A DNA stretch of 64,000 nt from assembly GCA_036375695.1 (NCBI GenBank), contig DASVBU010000007.1, positions 62,001 to 126,000 of the forward strand, given 5' to 3'. Numbering within the stretch: the stretch's first letter is position 1; each line of letters begins with the position of its first letter. Shown piece after piece: positions 56,770-64,000 of this stretch. Below the pieces are notes generated by a model. That model searched no databases. It was not told where the DNA came from and saw only the letters and a list, made by a program, of their open reading frames with translations. Origin of the DNA: ZC4RG35 sp036375695. Its GTDB lineage: Bacteria > Actinomycetota > Acidimicrobiia > Spongiisociales > ZC4RG35. A program made the translations under genes and the position numbers.

Positions 56770-58722
56770 TCAGCTGGTTCCCGAAATGCCGAGATTGGCG
56801 AGGAACGCCTTGTTGTTGGGCTCGCGGCCGAGGAACTCCCGGAGCATGGCATCGGGGTCGACCGACCCGCCTCTCTCCAGGATCGAGCGCCGGTAGGCCA
56901 TTCCGACCTCGGGGTTCGTGACCCCTTCGGCCTCGAATCTGGAGAACATGTCGTCACCGAACACCTCGGACCACATGTACCCGTAGTAACCGGCGTCGTA
57001 ACCGAACAGGTGCCCGAAGCCGGAGAGCGTGAACGTCCCCTCGTGGGGCGGCAGGAGCGACACCTTCGTGCCCTCGATGTAGATCTCGTCGAGGTCGCGA
57101 TCCGGCCCGGAGTGGAGCTCCAGGTCCCACCAGCCGTACTGCATCTGACGGAGGTACCACATCGCCTTGTTCAGGTCGCGGGCGGCGACGAGCTGGTTGA
57201 CCAGCTCTTCGGGGATGGGCTCTCCCGTCTCGTAGTGACGGGCGAATCGCTGCAGGACATCGGCGCGCCACACCCAATGCTCCATGATCTGGCTCGGCGC
57301 CTCGACGAAGTCACGCTCGGTGTTGGTCCCGGAGAACCGTGCCAGTTCGGTGCGCCCGAGGTTTTGGTGCAGGACGTGGCCGAACTCGTGGAACAGTGTC
57401 TCCACCTCGCCATGCTGGAGCAGTGACGGGTTGTCCTTCGTCGGCTTGGTGAAGTTGGCCACCATGGCGCACTTCGGGTTCTGGTAGGTGCCGTCCTCCT
57501 TGAGACGGCTGGGGACCAGGGGGAACTCGGCGGCGTGGCTGTACTTGCCCTCGCGGGGGAACAGGTCGAGGTAGAAGCGCCCCAACTCCTCGCCGGTCTC
57601 CTCGTCCACGATGGCGTACATGCGCACGTCCTCGTGCCAGGTGTCGAACTCGTCGATCTCCCGGAACTCGAGCCCGAACATCTCCGACGTCAGCTCGAAC
57701 ATGCCGTCGAGGACGTTCTGCAGCGGGAAGTACTTGGCCACCTCGAACGGGTCGATCCCGTACTGGGTCTTCCGCTGCAGGGTGTCGTAGTAGTTCCAGT
57801 CCCAGGTGCGGACGACGCGGTCACCGGTGTCCTTCTCCAACAGCTCGGCGACGGCCTCGATCTCGGTCTTCCCCTTCTCTGTCAGCGGGGGCCTCAGCTC
57901 GGCGTAGAACTGGCGGACCCGCTCGGGCTCCTTCGCCATCCGCTCCTCGAGCACGTAGTGGGCCCAGGTGGGGAGGTCGAAGGCCTCGGCGATCTCCTGG
58001 CGGAGCTTGACCGCCTCCTCGAGGATCTTCCGGTTGGAGTCGACGGCGACCGTGCCGAACTTGAAGCGCAATTGCTCGCGCAGGTCCCTGCGCCTGGCGT
58101 TCTCCAGGAACGGGAACAGCTCGGGGTAGTCGATGCTGACCTTGTAGAGACCGCTCTCCTCGTCCTTCTCCAGCCCTTCGATGTAGCTGTCGGGAAGCCC
58201 GTCGAGCCCGTCACGGTCGACGAGGATGTAGGCCTCCCATTCGTCGATGTTCTGCTGGAACCTGACCCCCAGCTCGACGAGACGCTCGGTCTTCGCCTTG
58301 ACCTCGGCGCGGGTCTGCGGGTCGAGCTCGTGGCCGGCCCGACGCAGATCGCGGAGCATGAACTCGAGGAATCGCTTCTTCTCGCCCTCCAGGGCCTTGG
58401 CCTCGTCGGTTGCGGCGTACTCCTTGACCGCGGTGTTGAGGTCGTCCCGGAAGATCATCTCGACACCGAACTTGGAGAGCTTCTCCTCGGCCTCCTTCGC
58501 CGCCGTCCGGACGTCCTTGTCGGTGTGGACGTAGCCCATGAAGGCATAGCGGTAGAAGGCGTGTCCGAGGATGTCGCCGATGCGGTCGATCGGCCGCATG
58601 GTGTTCTCGAAGGTGCGCTCATCCCTGGGCGCGGTGAGCTCGTCGAGGACGGCGCGCGCCTCCGAGATGGCCTCGTCGGTCCCGGTGGTGATGTCGGCAG
58701 GGGTCAGCTTTCTGAAGGACAT
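56770..58722 (-). CDS. M3 family metallopeptidase (oligoendopeptidase F-like)
   Basis: 650 residues from ATG 58722. An all-helical fold with the zinc motif VETLFHEFGHVLHQNLGRTE, the downstream Glu in DFVEAPSQIMEHWVW and the substrate tyrosine region FGYDAGYYGYMWSEVFGDDM. It cleaves short peptides in the cytoplasm; the length fits bacterial M3 enzymes of the Dcp/OpdA type. It is divergent from the aminotransferase gene with 60 bases between starts. Confidence 0.93.
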   Translation of the reverse strand: MSFRKLTPADITTGTDEAISEARAVLDELTAPRDERTFENTMRPIDRIGDILGHAFYRYAFMGYVHTDKDVRTAAKEAEEKLSKFGVEMIFRDDLNTAVKEYAATDEAKALEGEKKRFLEFMLRDLRRAGHELDPQTRAEVKAKTERLVELGVRFQQNIDEWEAYILVDRDGLDGLPDSYIEGLEKDEESGLYKVSIDYPELFPFLENARRRDLREQLRFKFGTVAVDSNRKILEEAVKLRQEIAEAFDLPTWAHYVLEERMAKEPERVRQFYAELRPPLTEKGKTEIEAVAELLEKDTGDRVVRTWDWNYYDTLQRKTQYGIDPFEVAKYFPLQNVLDGMFELTSEMFGLEFREIDEFDTWHEDVRMYAIVDEETGEELGRFYLDLFPREGKYSHAAEFPLVPSRLKEDGTYQNPKCAMVANFTKPTKDNPSLLQHGEVETLFHEFGHVLHQNLGRTELARFSGTNTERDFVEAPSQIMEHWVWRADVLQRFARHYETGEPIPEELVNQLVAARDLNKAMWYLRQMQYGWWDLELHSGPDRDLDEIYIEGTKVSLLPPHEGTFTLSGFGHLFGYDAGYYGYMWSEVFGDDMFSRFEAEGVTNPEVGMAYRRSILERGGSVDPDAMLREFLGREPNNKAFLANLGISGTS

Positions 58723-58782
58723 TGCCCGTGGAGGGTAACGAGACGAGAGAGCTGAACGCACGGGCATTACCTTTCACCGGCC

Positions 58783-59976
58783 ATGTGGTCACTCGATCCC
58801 ACCGTCCACCATCTCAACCACGGGTCCTTCGGCGCCGTCCCCGTCCCGGTGCAGGTGGCGCGCCTGAGATGGATGGAGGAGTGGGAGCGACGCCCGACGG
58901 GCTTCGTCTACGACACCATGAACCAGATCCTGGACGCAGCACGTGCCGAGGTCGCCGCCTTCGTCGGGTCGCGACCCGAGAACCTGGTGTTCGTCCGCAA
59001 CGCCTCCACCGGCATCGCCTCCGTGATCCGGTCCCTGGAGCCGCGTCTCGGCCCCGGTGACGAGGTCGTCACCACGAGCCACGACTACAACGCCGTCCGC
59101 CAGATGCTGGTCTACGGCGCCGAGCGCGCCGGGTTCCGGCTGGTGGTCGCCGACGTCCCCTACCCGGTGAGCGATCGCCGTCAGGTCACCGAGGCGCTCC
59201 TCTCGGCCGTCACCTCACGGACCAGGCTGGCAGTCATCGACCACATCAGCTCCCCGACGGGTGTCGTCTACCCGATCGAGGACATCGTCGCCGCCCTCGA
59301 GCCCGACGTGCCGGTGGTCGTCGACGGCGCCCACGGCCCCGGGCAGGTGCCGCTGGACCTGACGGCGTTGGGCGCCTCCTGGTATGCGGGGAACCTGCAC
59401 AAGTGGGTGTGCGCGCCGCGTGGGACCGCCATCCTCCACACCAGGTCCGACCGGATCGAGGAGACCCATCCCGTGGTCATCTCCCATGGCTGGAACGACC
59501 CCGGCGCCAAGAGCCGCTACCACGCCCTCTTCGACTGGCTGGGGACCGACGACTTCACCGCGTGGCTGGCGGCACCGGAAGCGATCCGGGTCGTCGGAGG
59601 ATCCGTCGCCGGTGGCTGGCCCGAGGTGATGCGTCGCAACCACGAGCTGGTCCTGGCCGCCCGGGACCTGCTGGGTGATCGTCTCGGCATGGAGCCGACC
59701 GCGCCGGACGACATGGTCGGCTCCATGGTTTCGTTCCCCATGCCCGACCTGGACCGTCCGGCATCGGGGATGTCTCCGCTCACATTCGAACTGCTCGAGG
59801 CGGGGTTCGAGGTCCCGGTGATGGTTTGGCCGACGTGGCCCCGTCACGTGCTCCGTGTGTCCGCGCACCTCTACAACGATCTCGACGAGTACGCCGCTCT
59901 CGCCGAGACGCTCAGCGGTCTGGTGGGGCGAAGAGAGCCTCGGCCTCTTCCCGCGTCAGGGCCTCCTCCGGGTTGA
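58783..59976 (+). CDS. Class V aminotransferase (isopenicillin-N epimerase-like)
   Basis: 397 residues from ATG 58783. It shows VHHLNHGSFGAVPVPVQVAR, NASTGIASVIRSL, VTTSHDYNAVRQMLVYGAER, IDHISSPTGVVYPIEDIVAA, VVVDGAHGPGQVPLDLTALG and the PLP lysine in WYAGNLHKWVCAPRGTAI. Such enzymes epimerise or desulfurise amino acids and related amines. Its last 65 bases overlap the 3' end of the convergent amidohydrolase gene. Confidence 0.9.
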   Translation: MWSLDPTVHHLNHGSFGAVPVPVQVARLRWMEEWERRPTGFVYDTMNQILDAARAEVAAFVGSRPENLVFVRNASTGIASVIRSLEPRLGPGDEVVTTSHDYNAVRQMLVYGAERAGFRLVVADVPYPVSDRRQVTEALLSAVTSRTRLAVIDHISSPTGVVYPIEDIVAALEPDVPVVVDGAHGPGQVPLDLTALGASWYAGNLHKWVCAPRGTAILHTRSDRIEETHPVVISHGWNDPGAKSRYHALFDWLGTDDFTAWLAAPEAIRVVGGSVAGGWPEVMRRNHELVLAARDLLGDRLGMEPTAPDDMVGSMVSFPMPDLDRPASGMSPLTFELLEAGFEVPVMVWPTWPRHVLRVSAHLYNDLDEYAALAETLSGLVGRREPRPLPASGPPPG

Positions 59977-61150
59977 ACCCCGCGCGGCTCACCGCCGCCT
60001 CGATGGCCGGTCTCGGGTCGGGGTTCTCCACCGGTGCGTCGCTGCCACCGATGACCGGGATCCCGGCGTCGAGGAACGAGCGGAACGGGTAGACCATCTC
60101 CATCCGCTCCGGACCGAGCCTCTTCTCCAGCCAGTCCGCTTCCGACGCCAGAAATGCCGGCTGCACCGATGCCGTGACCCCGAGCCGCGCCATGCGCTCG
60201 ATGGCGGCGGGGGTCATGATCGACGCATGCTCGATCCGGGTCGACTCCGGATGGACGCCCTTCGAGATGAGCTCATCCATCACGTCCAGGACGATGTCGT
60301 TGGCCAGGTCGCCGATGGCGTGAATCGCCACCACGCCACCCAGCTTGTAGGAGGTCATCCCCATCTCCACCGCGTGCCGGTGGTCGAGCCTGACCGTGCC
60401 CGTGGTGTCCGGTCGGTCGAAGTACGCCTCGTACATGGCGGCGGTGTGCCCGCCGAAGCTCCCGTCGGCGAAACCCTTCCAGCCGTGGAACCGAACCGGC
60501 CCGTCGGTGGCCGAGAGCCGGTGCGCCGCGTCGACCAGCTTCTGGGGGTCCCTCGTCGCCACCAGGACGTCCATGGAGACCGGGAGGTCGGGGGCGAGCC
60601 GGATCAAGGTCCCGATCTCATCGTCCACCCCCACCCACAACGGCTCGTCGGGGGAGGCGATGGCGGTGACCGAGTCGATCCCCATGGCCGGGAGGGTTCT
60701 CAGGGCTTCGATGATCTCGCTGTCCAGTGTCGGCCCCAGGTGATGGGCCACCTGGGCGGCAACGATGTCGATCGCGGTCTCCCGGAGGATCCCGTTGGGC
60801 GTCCCGTCGGGGTTCCGGTCGAAGGTCCCGCCCACGGGGTCGGGTGTGTCCGCAGCCACGCCCGCCAGCCCGAGCGCCATCGTGTTGGCTACCGCGATGT
60901 GACCGCAGTAGCGGTAGACGAGGACGGGCCGGTTGGGCACCGCCTCGTCGAGCTCTGTCGCGGTGGGCAAACGTCGCTCTGCGAGCCTCTCGTCGTTGAG
61001 CCGCTCCGCCACCACGGCGCCATCGGTGCGCTCCGAGCCCTCGACGAGACGCCGGCGGAGATCGTCGATGCTCGTGGCGTCGTATACCTCGAGCCCGGTG
61101 AGCGTCGCCGCGTAGCCGAAAGGGTGGAAGTGGTGATCGTGGTAGCTCAT
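59912..61150 (-). CDS. Amidohydrolase (YtcJ-like, short form)
   Basis: 412 residues from ATG 61150, overlapping the inositol-monophosphatase stop (ATGA). The metal motif HDHHFHPFG is right at the N-terminus; later FHGWKGFADGSFGGHTAAMY, GGVVAIHAIGDLANDIVLDV, RIEHASIM and IPVIGGSDAPVENPDPRPAI carry the other His and Asp ligands. Family members are usually about 530 residues with a beta-sandwich made from both ends; here both ends are missing. It would act on exocyclic amides; substrate unknown. Confidence 0.85.
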   Translation of the reverse strand: MSYHDHHFHPFGYAATLTGLEVYDATSIDDLRRRLVEGSERTDGAVVAERLNDERLAERRLPTATELDEAVPNRPVLVYRYCGHIAVANTMALGLAGVAADTPDPVGGTFDRNPDGTPNGILRETAIDIVAAQVAHHLGPTLDSEIIEALRTLPAMGIDSVTAIASPDEPLWVGVDDEIGTLIRLAPDLPVSMDVLVATRDPQKLVDAAHRLSATDGPVRFHGWKGFADGSFGGHTAAMYEAYFDRPDTTGTVRLDHRHAVEMGMTSYKLGGVVAIHAIGDLANDIVLDVMDELISKGVHPESTRIEHASIMTPAAIERMARLGVTASVQPAFLASEADWLEKRLGPERMEMVYPFRSFLDAGIPVIGGSDAPVENPDPRPAIEAAVSRAGFNPEEALTREEAEALFAPPDR

Positions 61151-61953
61151 CGCAGATGGGAGGGCATGGTCTCTCTCACCAGCGAAGCTACCCGTTCGTG
61201 GAGATGCCCATTCGAGGCCACGAACGCGCGGCCCTCGAGCTGGTTCTCCGCACCGTCGACATCGCTGAATCTGCCGCCGGCCTCGGTGACCAGGAGGGCG
61301 CCGGCGGCCATGTCCCACGGCTTGAGGCCTCGGGCCCCACCGTGCTCGGTGTAGGCGTCGGCTCGTCCCGACGCGATCCAGGCGAGGTCGAGGGCCGCCG
61401 ACCCGATGACGCGGACCGCGCGCGCCTCGACCAGGAGACGCTCGACCTGTTGCAGATAGGCCCCCGGGTGCTCCCGCTGGTCGTAGGGGAACCCGGTGAG
61501 CACGAGGGCGTCCGACAGCGACGGGACCCCGGTGACGTGGATCGGCTCGCCGTTCAAGGTGGCCCCGCCACCCCGCGCCGCGACGAACTCCTCCCGACGG
61601 GCCACGTCGACCACGACGCCGACCATCGGCAGCCCGTCCTCCCACAGCGCCACGGAGATGGAAACGTGCGGCAGGGCATGGACGAAGTTGACGGTGCCGT
61701 CGAGGGGGTCGACGATCCAGACCCGCCCCGCGCGCCAGTCGCTTCCCCCGCCCTCCTCGCCGAGACGGCGGTCGTCGGGGAACTCCCCGGTGATGATCTC
61801 CATGATCGCCCGCTCCGCCGCCCGATCGACCTGGGTCACCGGGTCGACCTCGCCCTTCATCACCGTCTCCAGCTTGCCGCCGAAGCCCTCCCTCACGATC
61901 TCCGCGGCGGCGCGGGCGGCGCGAAGCGCTGTTTCCATCTCACGAGCAGGCAT
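61147..61953 (-). CDS. Inositol monophosphatase family protein
   Basis: 268 residues from ATG 61953 (Met at 61938 is also possible). Metal-binding motifs: GEEGGGSDW, VWIVDPLDGTVNFVHALPHV and GLKPWDMAAGALLVTEAGGR. Substrates of the family include inositol phosphates, PAP and fructose bisphosphate; the sequence alone does not separate them. It overlaps the amidohydrolase and is divergent from the Lnt-like gene. Confidence 0.92.
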   Translation of the reverse strand: MPAREMETALRAARAAAEIVREGFGGKLETVMKGEVDPVTQVDRAAERAIMEIITGEFPDDRRLGEEGGGSDWRAGRVWIVDPLDGTVNFVHALPHVSISVALWEDGLPMVGVVVDVARREEFVAARGGGATLNGEPIHVTGVPSLSDALVLTGFPYDQREHPGAYLQQVERLLVEARAVRVIGSAALDLAWIASGRADAYTEHGGARGLKPWDMAAGALLVTEAGGRFSDVDGAENQLEGRAFVASNGHLHERVASLVRETMPSHLR

Positions 61954-61993
61954 CGACGGGACTCTAAAGACGCTTTCGATTCCTACCCTCCAC

Positions 61994-63481
61994 ATGGTGA
62001 AGCCAGTCCTGCTGGTGGTGGCCGGCGCGTTGGTCACCACTCTCGCCTTCCCGCCCTACGGGCCCGGTCTGCTCGTGGTCGCGGGCGTGGCGCTGTTCCT
62101 CACCGGGCTGCGCCATCTGGAGAAACCGGTCCACGGCTTCTGGGCCGGCTTCGCCTACGGGACCCTGTTCATCGGGACGCTGATGTGGTGGCTGGTGAGG
62201 CTCCACCCGGCCGCCCTGGTGCTGGCGCCGCTGCAGGGCCTGTTCTTCGGTGCGTACGCCTGGTGGCTGACCGGGCAGCGCCATCGCTCGACCGTGGCGT
62301 GGTGGGCCCTGGCCACCGGTGGCTGGGCGGTCATGGAGTTGATCCGCTACCGGGTCCCCTACGGCGGGATGGAGTGGGGCGCCGCCGGATACGCGCTCTC
62401 CGACCTGTGGATCACCCGTTACCCGGCAGCGCTGATCGGGACGACCGGGCTCACGGTCCTGGTGGTGGCGGTGGCGGCCTGCATCGCCCTCGCCCTGGTG
62501 CGCCGATTCGACACGCGGCTCTGGTGGGTGGCGGTCGCCATCGCCGTGGTGTACGGCATCGCCGCGGTCATCCCCGCGCCGGCCGCCGGTGGGCCGCTCC
62601 AGGTGGCGATCGTCCAGGGCTCCACCCCGTGCCCGTTCGAGCACTGCGGCCCGGACGAGCGATTCCGCACCTACCGGCAGCATCTGGCACTGACCAGCAG
62701 CCTCGAAGCCGGCGAGGTCGACCTCATCGTATGGCCGGAGAGCTCCATGGGCGCCAACGCCGACCCGGTGTCCCACCCTGAGGTCCTCGAGGCCATCGGG
62801 ACCGAGACACGGCGGCTCGACGCCTGGTTCCTGGGTGGCAGTGACCGTCCCATCGACGACACCACCTGGGTCAACGTCAACGTCCTCATCTCCCCCGAGG
62901 GGAAGGTCGAGGGGGAGTACCGGAAGCAGCTCCCCATCCCCTTCGGCGAGTTCGTCCCCTTCCGGTCGATCGCCACGCGGCTCATCGCCGAGCTGTACCG
63001 GGTGCCGCGCGACATGGTCCCCGGCGACGGCGCGGTGGTCTTCGACCTCGACGGGGTCAGGCTCGGCTCGGTGATCTCCTGGGAGGGAGGCTTCTCCCGG
63101 TTCGCCCGAACCCACGCCCAGCAGGGCGCGCAGCTCCTGGTCGTGGCCACCAACAACGACTCCTACGGGCCCGGTGCCCCCACTTCGGACATCTTCATGG
63201 GGATGACCCGAATGCGCGCCACGGAGCTCGGCCTCGACGTCATCCACGGCGCCGTGTCCGGGAAGTCGGTGCTCATCGACGCCAGTGGCGAGTTCATCTC
63301 CGAGGTGAGCGGAAGCGGTGTCCAGGCGGTGATCCAGGGCGAGGTCGTGCCGCGTACGGCATCGATCTACGCCCGCACCGGCGATGTGCTGATGTACGGC
63401 GCCGCGCTGGCAGCCGTCGCCCTATGGTGGCTCGGCCGGACGGGTGGTAGTTTCGGAAGGTCCGGCTCAGAGGAGGAGTGA
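61994..63481 (+). CDS. lnt: Apolipoprotein N-acyltransferase-like protein with catalytic Cys replaced by Ser
   Basis: 495 residues from ATG 61994. Six or so membrane helices fill the first 200 residues, followed by a periplasmic-side nitrilase domain and a final membrane helix (about 470-485). Glu249 (IVWPESS) and Lys311 (EYRKQLPIPFGEFVP) match the E. coli catalytic residues, but the nucleophile position reads GSVISWEGG with Ser362 instead of Cys. Lnt adds the third acyl chain to lipoproteins. Catalysis may be lost or may use serine. Three lipoprotein genes lie in this window. Confidence 0.85.
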   Translation: MVKPVLLVVAGALVTTLAFPPYGPGLLVVAGVALFLTGLRHLEKPVHGFWAGFAYGTLFIGTLMWWLVRLHPAALVLAPLQGLFFGAYAWWLTGQRHRSTVAWWALATGGWAVMELIRYRVPYGGMEWGAAGYALSDLWITRYPAALIGTTGLTVLVVAVAACIALALVRRFDTRLWWVAVAIAVVYGIAAVIPAPAAGGPLQVAIVQGSTPCPFEHCGPDERFRTYRQHLALTSSLEAGEVDLIVWPESSMGANADPVSHPEVLEAIGTETRRLDAWFLGGSDRPIDDTTWVNVNVLISPEGKVEGEYRKQLPIPFGEFVPFRSIATRLIAELYRVPRDMVPGDGAVVFDLDGVRLGSVISWEGGFSRFARTHAQQGAQLLVVATNNDSYGPGAPTSDIFMGMTRMRATELGLDVIHGAVSGKSVLIDASGEFISEVSGSGVQAVIQGEVVPRTASIYARTGDVLMYGAALAAVALWWLGRTGGSFGRSGSEEE

Positions 63482-63486
63482 GGTCG

Positions 63487-64000
63487 ATGTCACAGACACT
63501 GGAGAACCTGCTCAGGGAAGATCGCACGTTTCCACCGCCGGCCGAGTTCGCCGCCCGGTCGGTCACTCCCGAGGACGTCTACGAGAAGGCCAGGACGGAC
63601 CCCGACGGCTTCTGGCTGGAACAGGCCAAGCACTACGTGACCTGGTTCAAGGAGCCGACCACGGTCCTCGACGACTCCAACCCGCCGTTCTTCAAGTGGT
63701 TCTCCGACGGCGAGCTCAACGTCACCTTCAACTGCATCGACCGCCATCTGCCCGAGCACGCCGGCAAGGTCGCCTACCACTGGATCGGCGAGCCGGGTGA
63801 CACCCGGACGATCACCTACGGCGAGCTGGGCGCCACCGTCAACCGCATGGCCAACGCCCTCAAGGGTCTGGGCCTCAGGAAGGGCGACCGCGTCGCCATC
63901 TACATGGGCATGGTCCCCGAGCTGCCCGTGGCGATGCTCGCCTGCGCCAAGCTCGGGCTGATCCACTCCGTCGTCTTCGGCGGCTTCTCGTCGGACGCCC
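63487..64000 (+). CDS. acsA: Acetyl-CoA synthetase, 5' part only
   Basis: 171 codons visible from ATG 63487, with GAGGAGGAGTGAGG upstream; the gene leaves the window. The start matches Acs: FPPPAEFAARSVTPEDVYEK, FKWFSDGELNVTFNCIDRHL, VAYHWIGEPGDTRTITYGEL and SVVFGGFSSDA. It activates acetate with ATP and CoA. The gap to the lnt stop is five bases. Confidence 0.94.
   Translation, partial: MSQTLENLLREDRTFPPPAEFAARSVTPEDVYEKARTDPDGFWLEQAKHYVTWFKEPTTVLDDSNPPFFKWFSDGELNVTFNCIDRHLPEHAGKVAYHWIGEPGDTRTITYGELGATVNRMANALKGLGLRKGDRVAIYMGMVPELPVAMLACAKLGLIHSVVFGGFSSDA

Noticed and set aside
61151..61645. N-terminal extension of the amidohydrolase to 577 residues
   Set aside because: The extra region is a shadow of the inositol monophosphatase gene; the ATG at 61150 overlaps that gene's stop.

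Overview
The window is a high-GC stretch (clearly well above 60% G+C by eye) around the replication origin of an actinobacterium. Actinomycetota-specific features include a DUF3566 gene beside gyrA, the sigM/anti-sigma/trxB/trxA/cwlM/parB/parA/rsmG/jag/yidC/yidD/rnpA/rpmH/dnaA order known from Mycobacterium, the 30-residue ribosomal protein bS22, a coproporphyrin-type haem pathway and a PAC2 protein. Long Thr/Pro linkers in the lipoproteins resemble those of class Acidimicrobiia, so that class is my best guess; genus cannot be given. There are no insertion sequences, phage genes, CRISPR arrays or rRNA genes, and one intact tRNA.

Layout. 1-4.5 kb: end of a radical SAM gene, an L,D-transpeptidase lipoprotein, a degenerate EAL protein, a GNAT enzyme, a coupled small-membrane-protein/unknown pair and DUF3566. 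4.6-13.2 kb, minus strand: gyrA, gyrB, dciA, recF, dnaN, dnaA. 13.16-13.65 kb: probable oriC with DnaA-box-like sites. 13.6-18.3 kb, plus strand: rpmH, rnpA, yidD, yidC, jag, parS, rsmG, parA, parB. 18.3-23.7 kb, minus strand: cwlM, trxA, trxB, a small membrane protein, an anti-sigma-like protein, a SigM-like sigma factor, a pseudokinase (here without MurJ) and a GNAT enzyme, divergent from a histone-deacetylase-like gene. 24.8-40 kb: pilT-like ATPase, CCA-adding enzyme, aminopeptidase P, a prenyl transferase, pyrE, nfo, panB, a DUF192 lipoprotein, rpsF-ssb-rpsR-rplI, dnaB, dcd and tRNA-Gly. 40.3-49.9 kb: a VOC protein, then a complete nine-gene haem operon (hemA-C-D-B-L-E-Q-H-Y). 49.9-64 kb: a methyltransferase, a PEP-mutase-family enzyme, thrB, bS22, PAC2, a metal-resistance unit (MerR-HMA fusion plus CopA), M3 peptidase, aminotransferase, amidohydrolase, inositol monophosphatase, Lnt-like protein and the start of acetyl-CoA synthetase.

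How the genes fit together. The core is replication initiation (dnaA, dnaN, dciA, dnaB, ssb, gyrase), origin segregation (parABS) and cell-envelope biogenesis (yidC, cwlM, sigM module). The haem operon holds every step from glutamyl-tRNA to haem b by the coproporphyrin route.

Less expected: a five-copy triple-hairpin repeat family confined to 30.6-40.0 kb whose stems show compensatory changes; tandem 3'-half copies of tRNA-Gly; a helically phased TTCGCG array in the dnaB promoter, with a related pair near oriC; a MerR regulator fused to a CopZ-like domain with an internal start; an Lnt whose catalytic cysteine is serine; and unusual residues at the quinolone positions of GyrA and GyrB.
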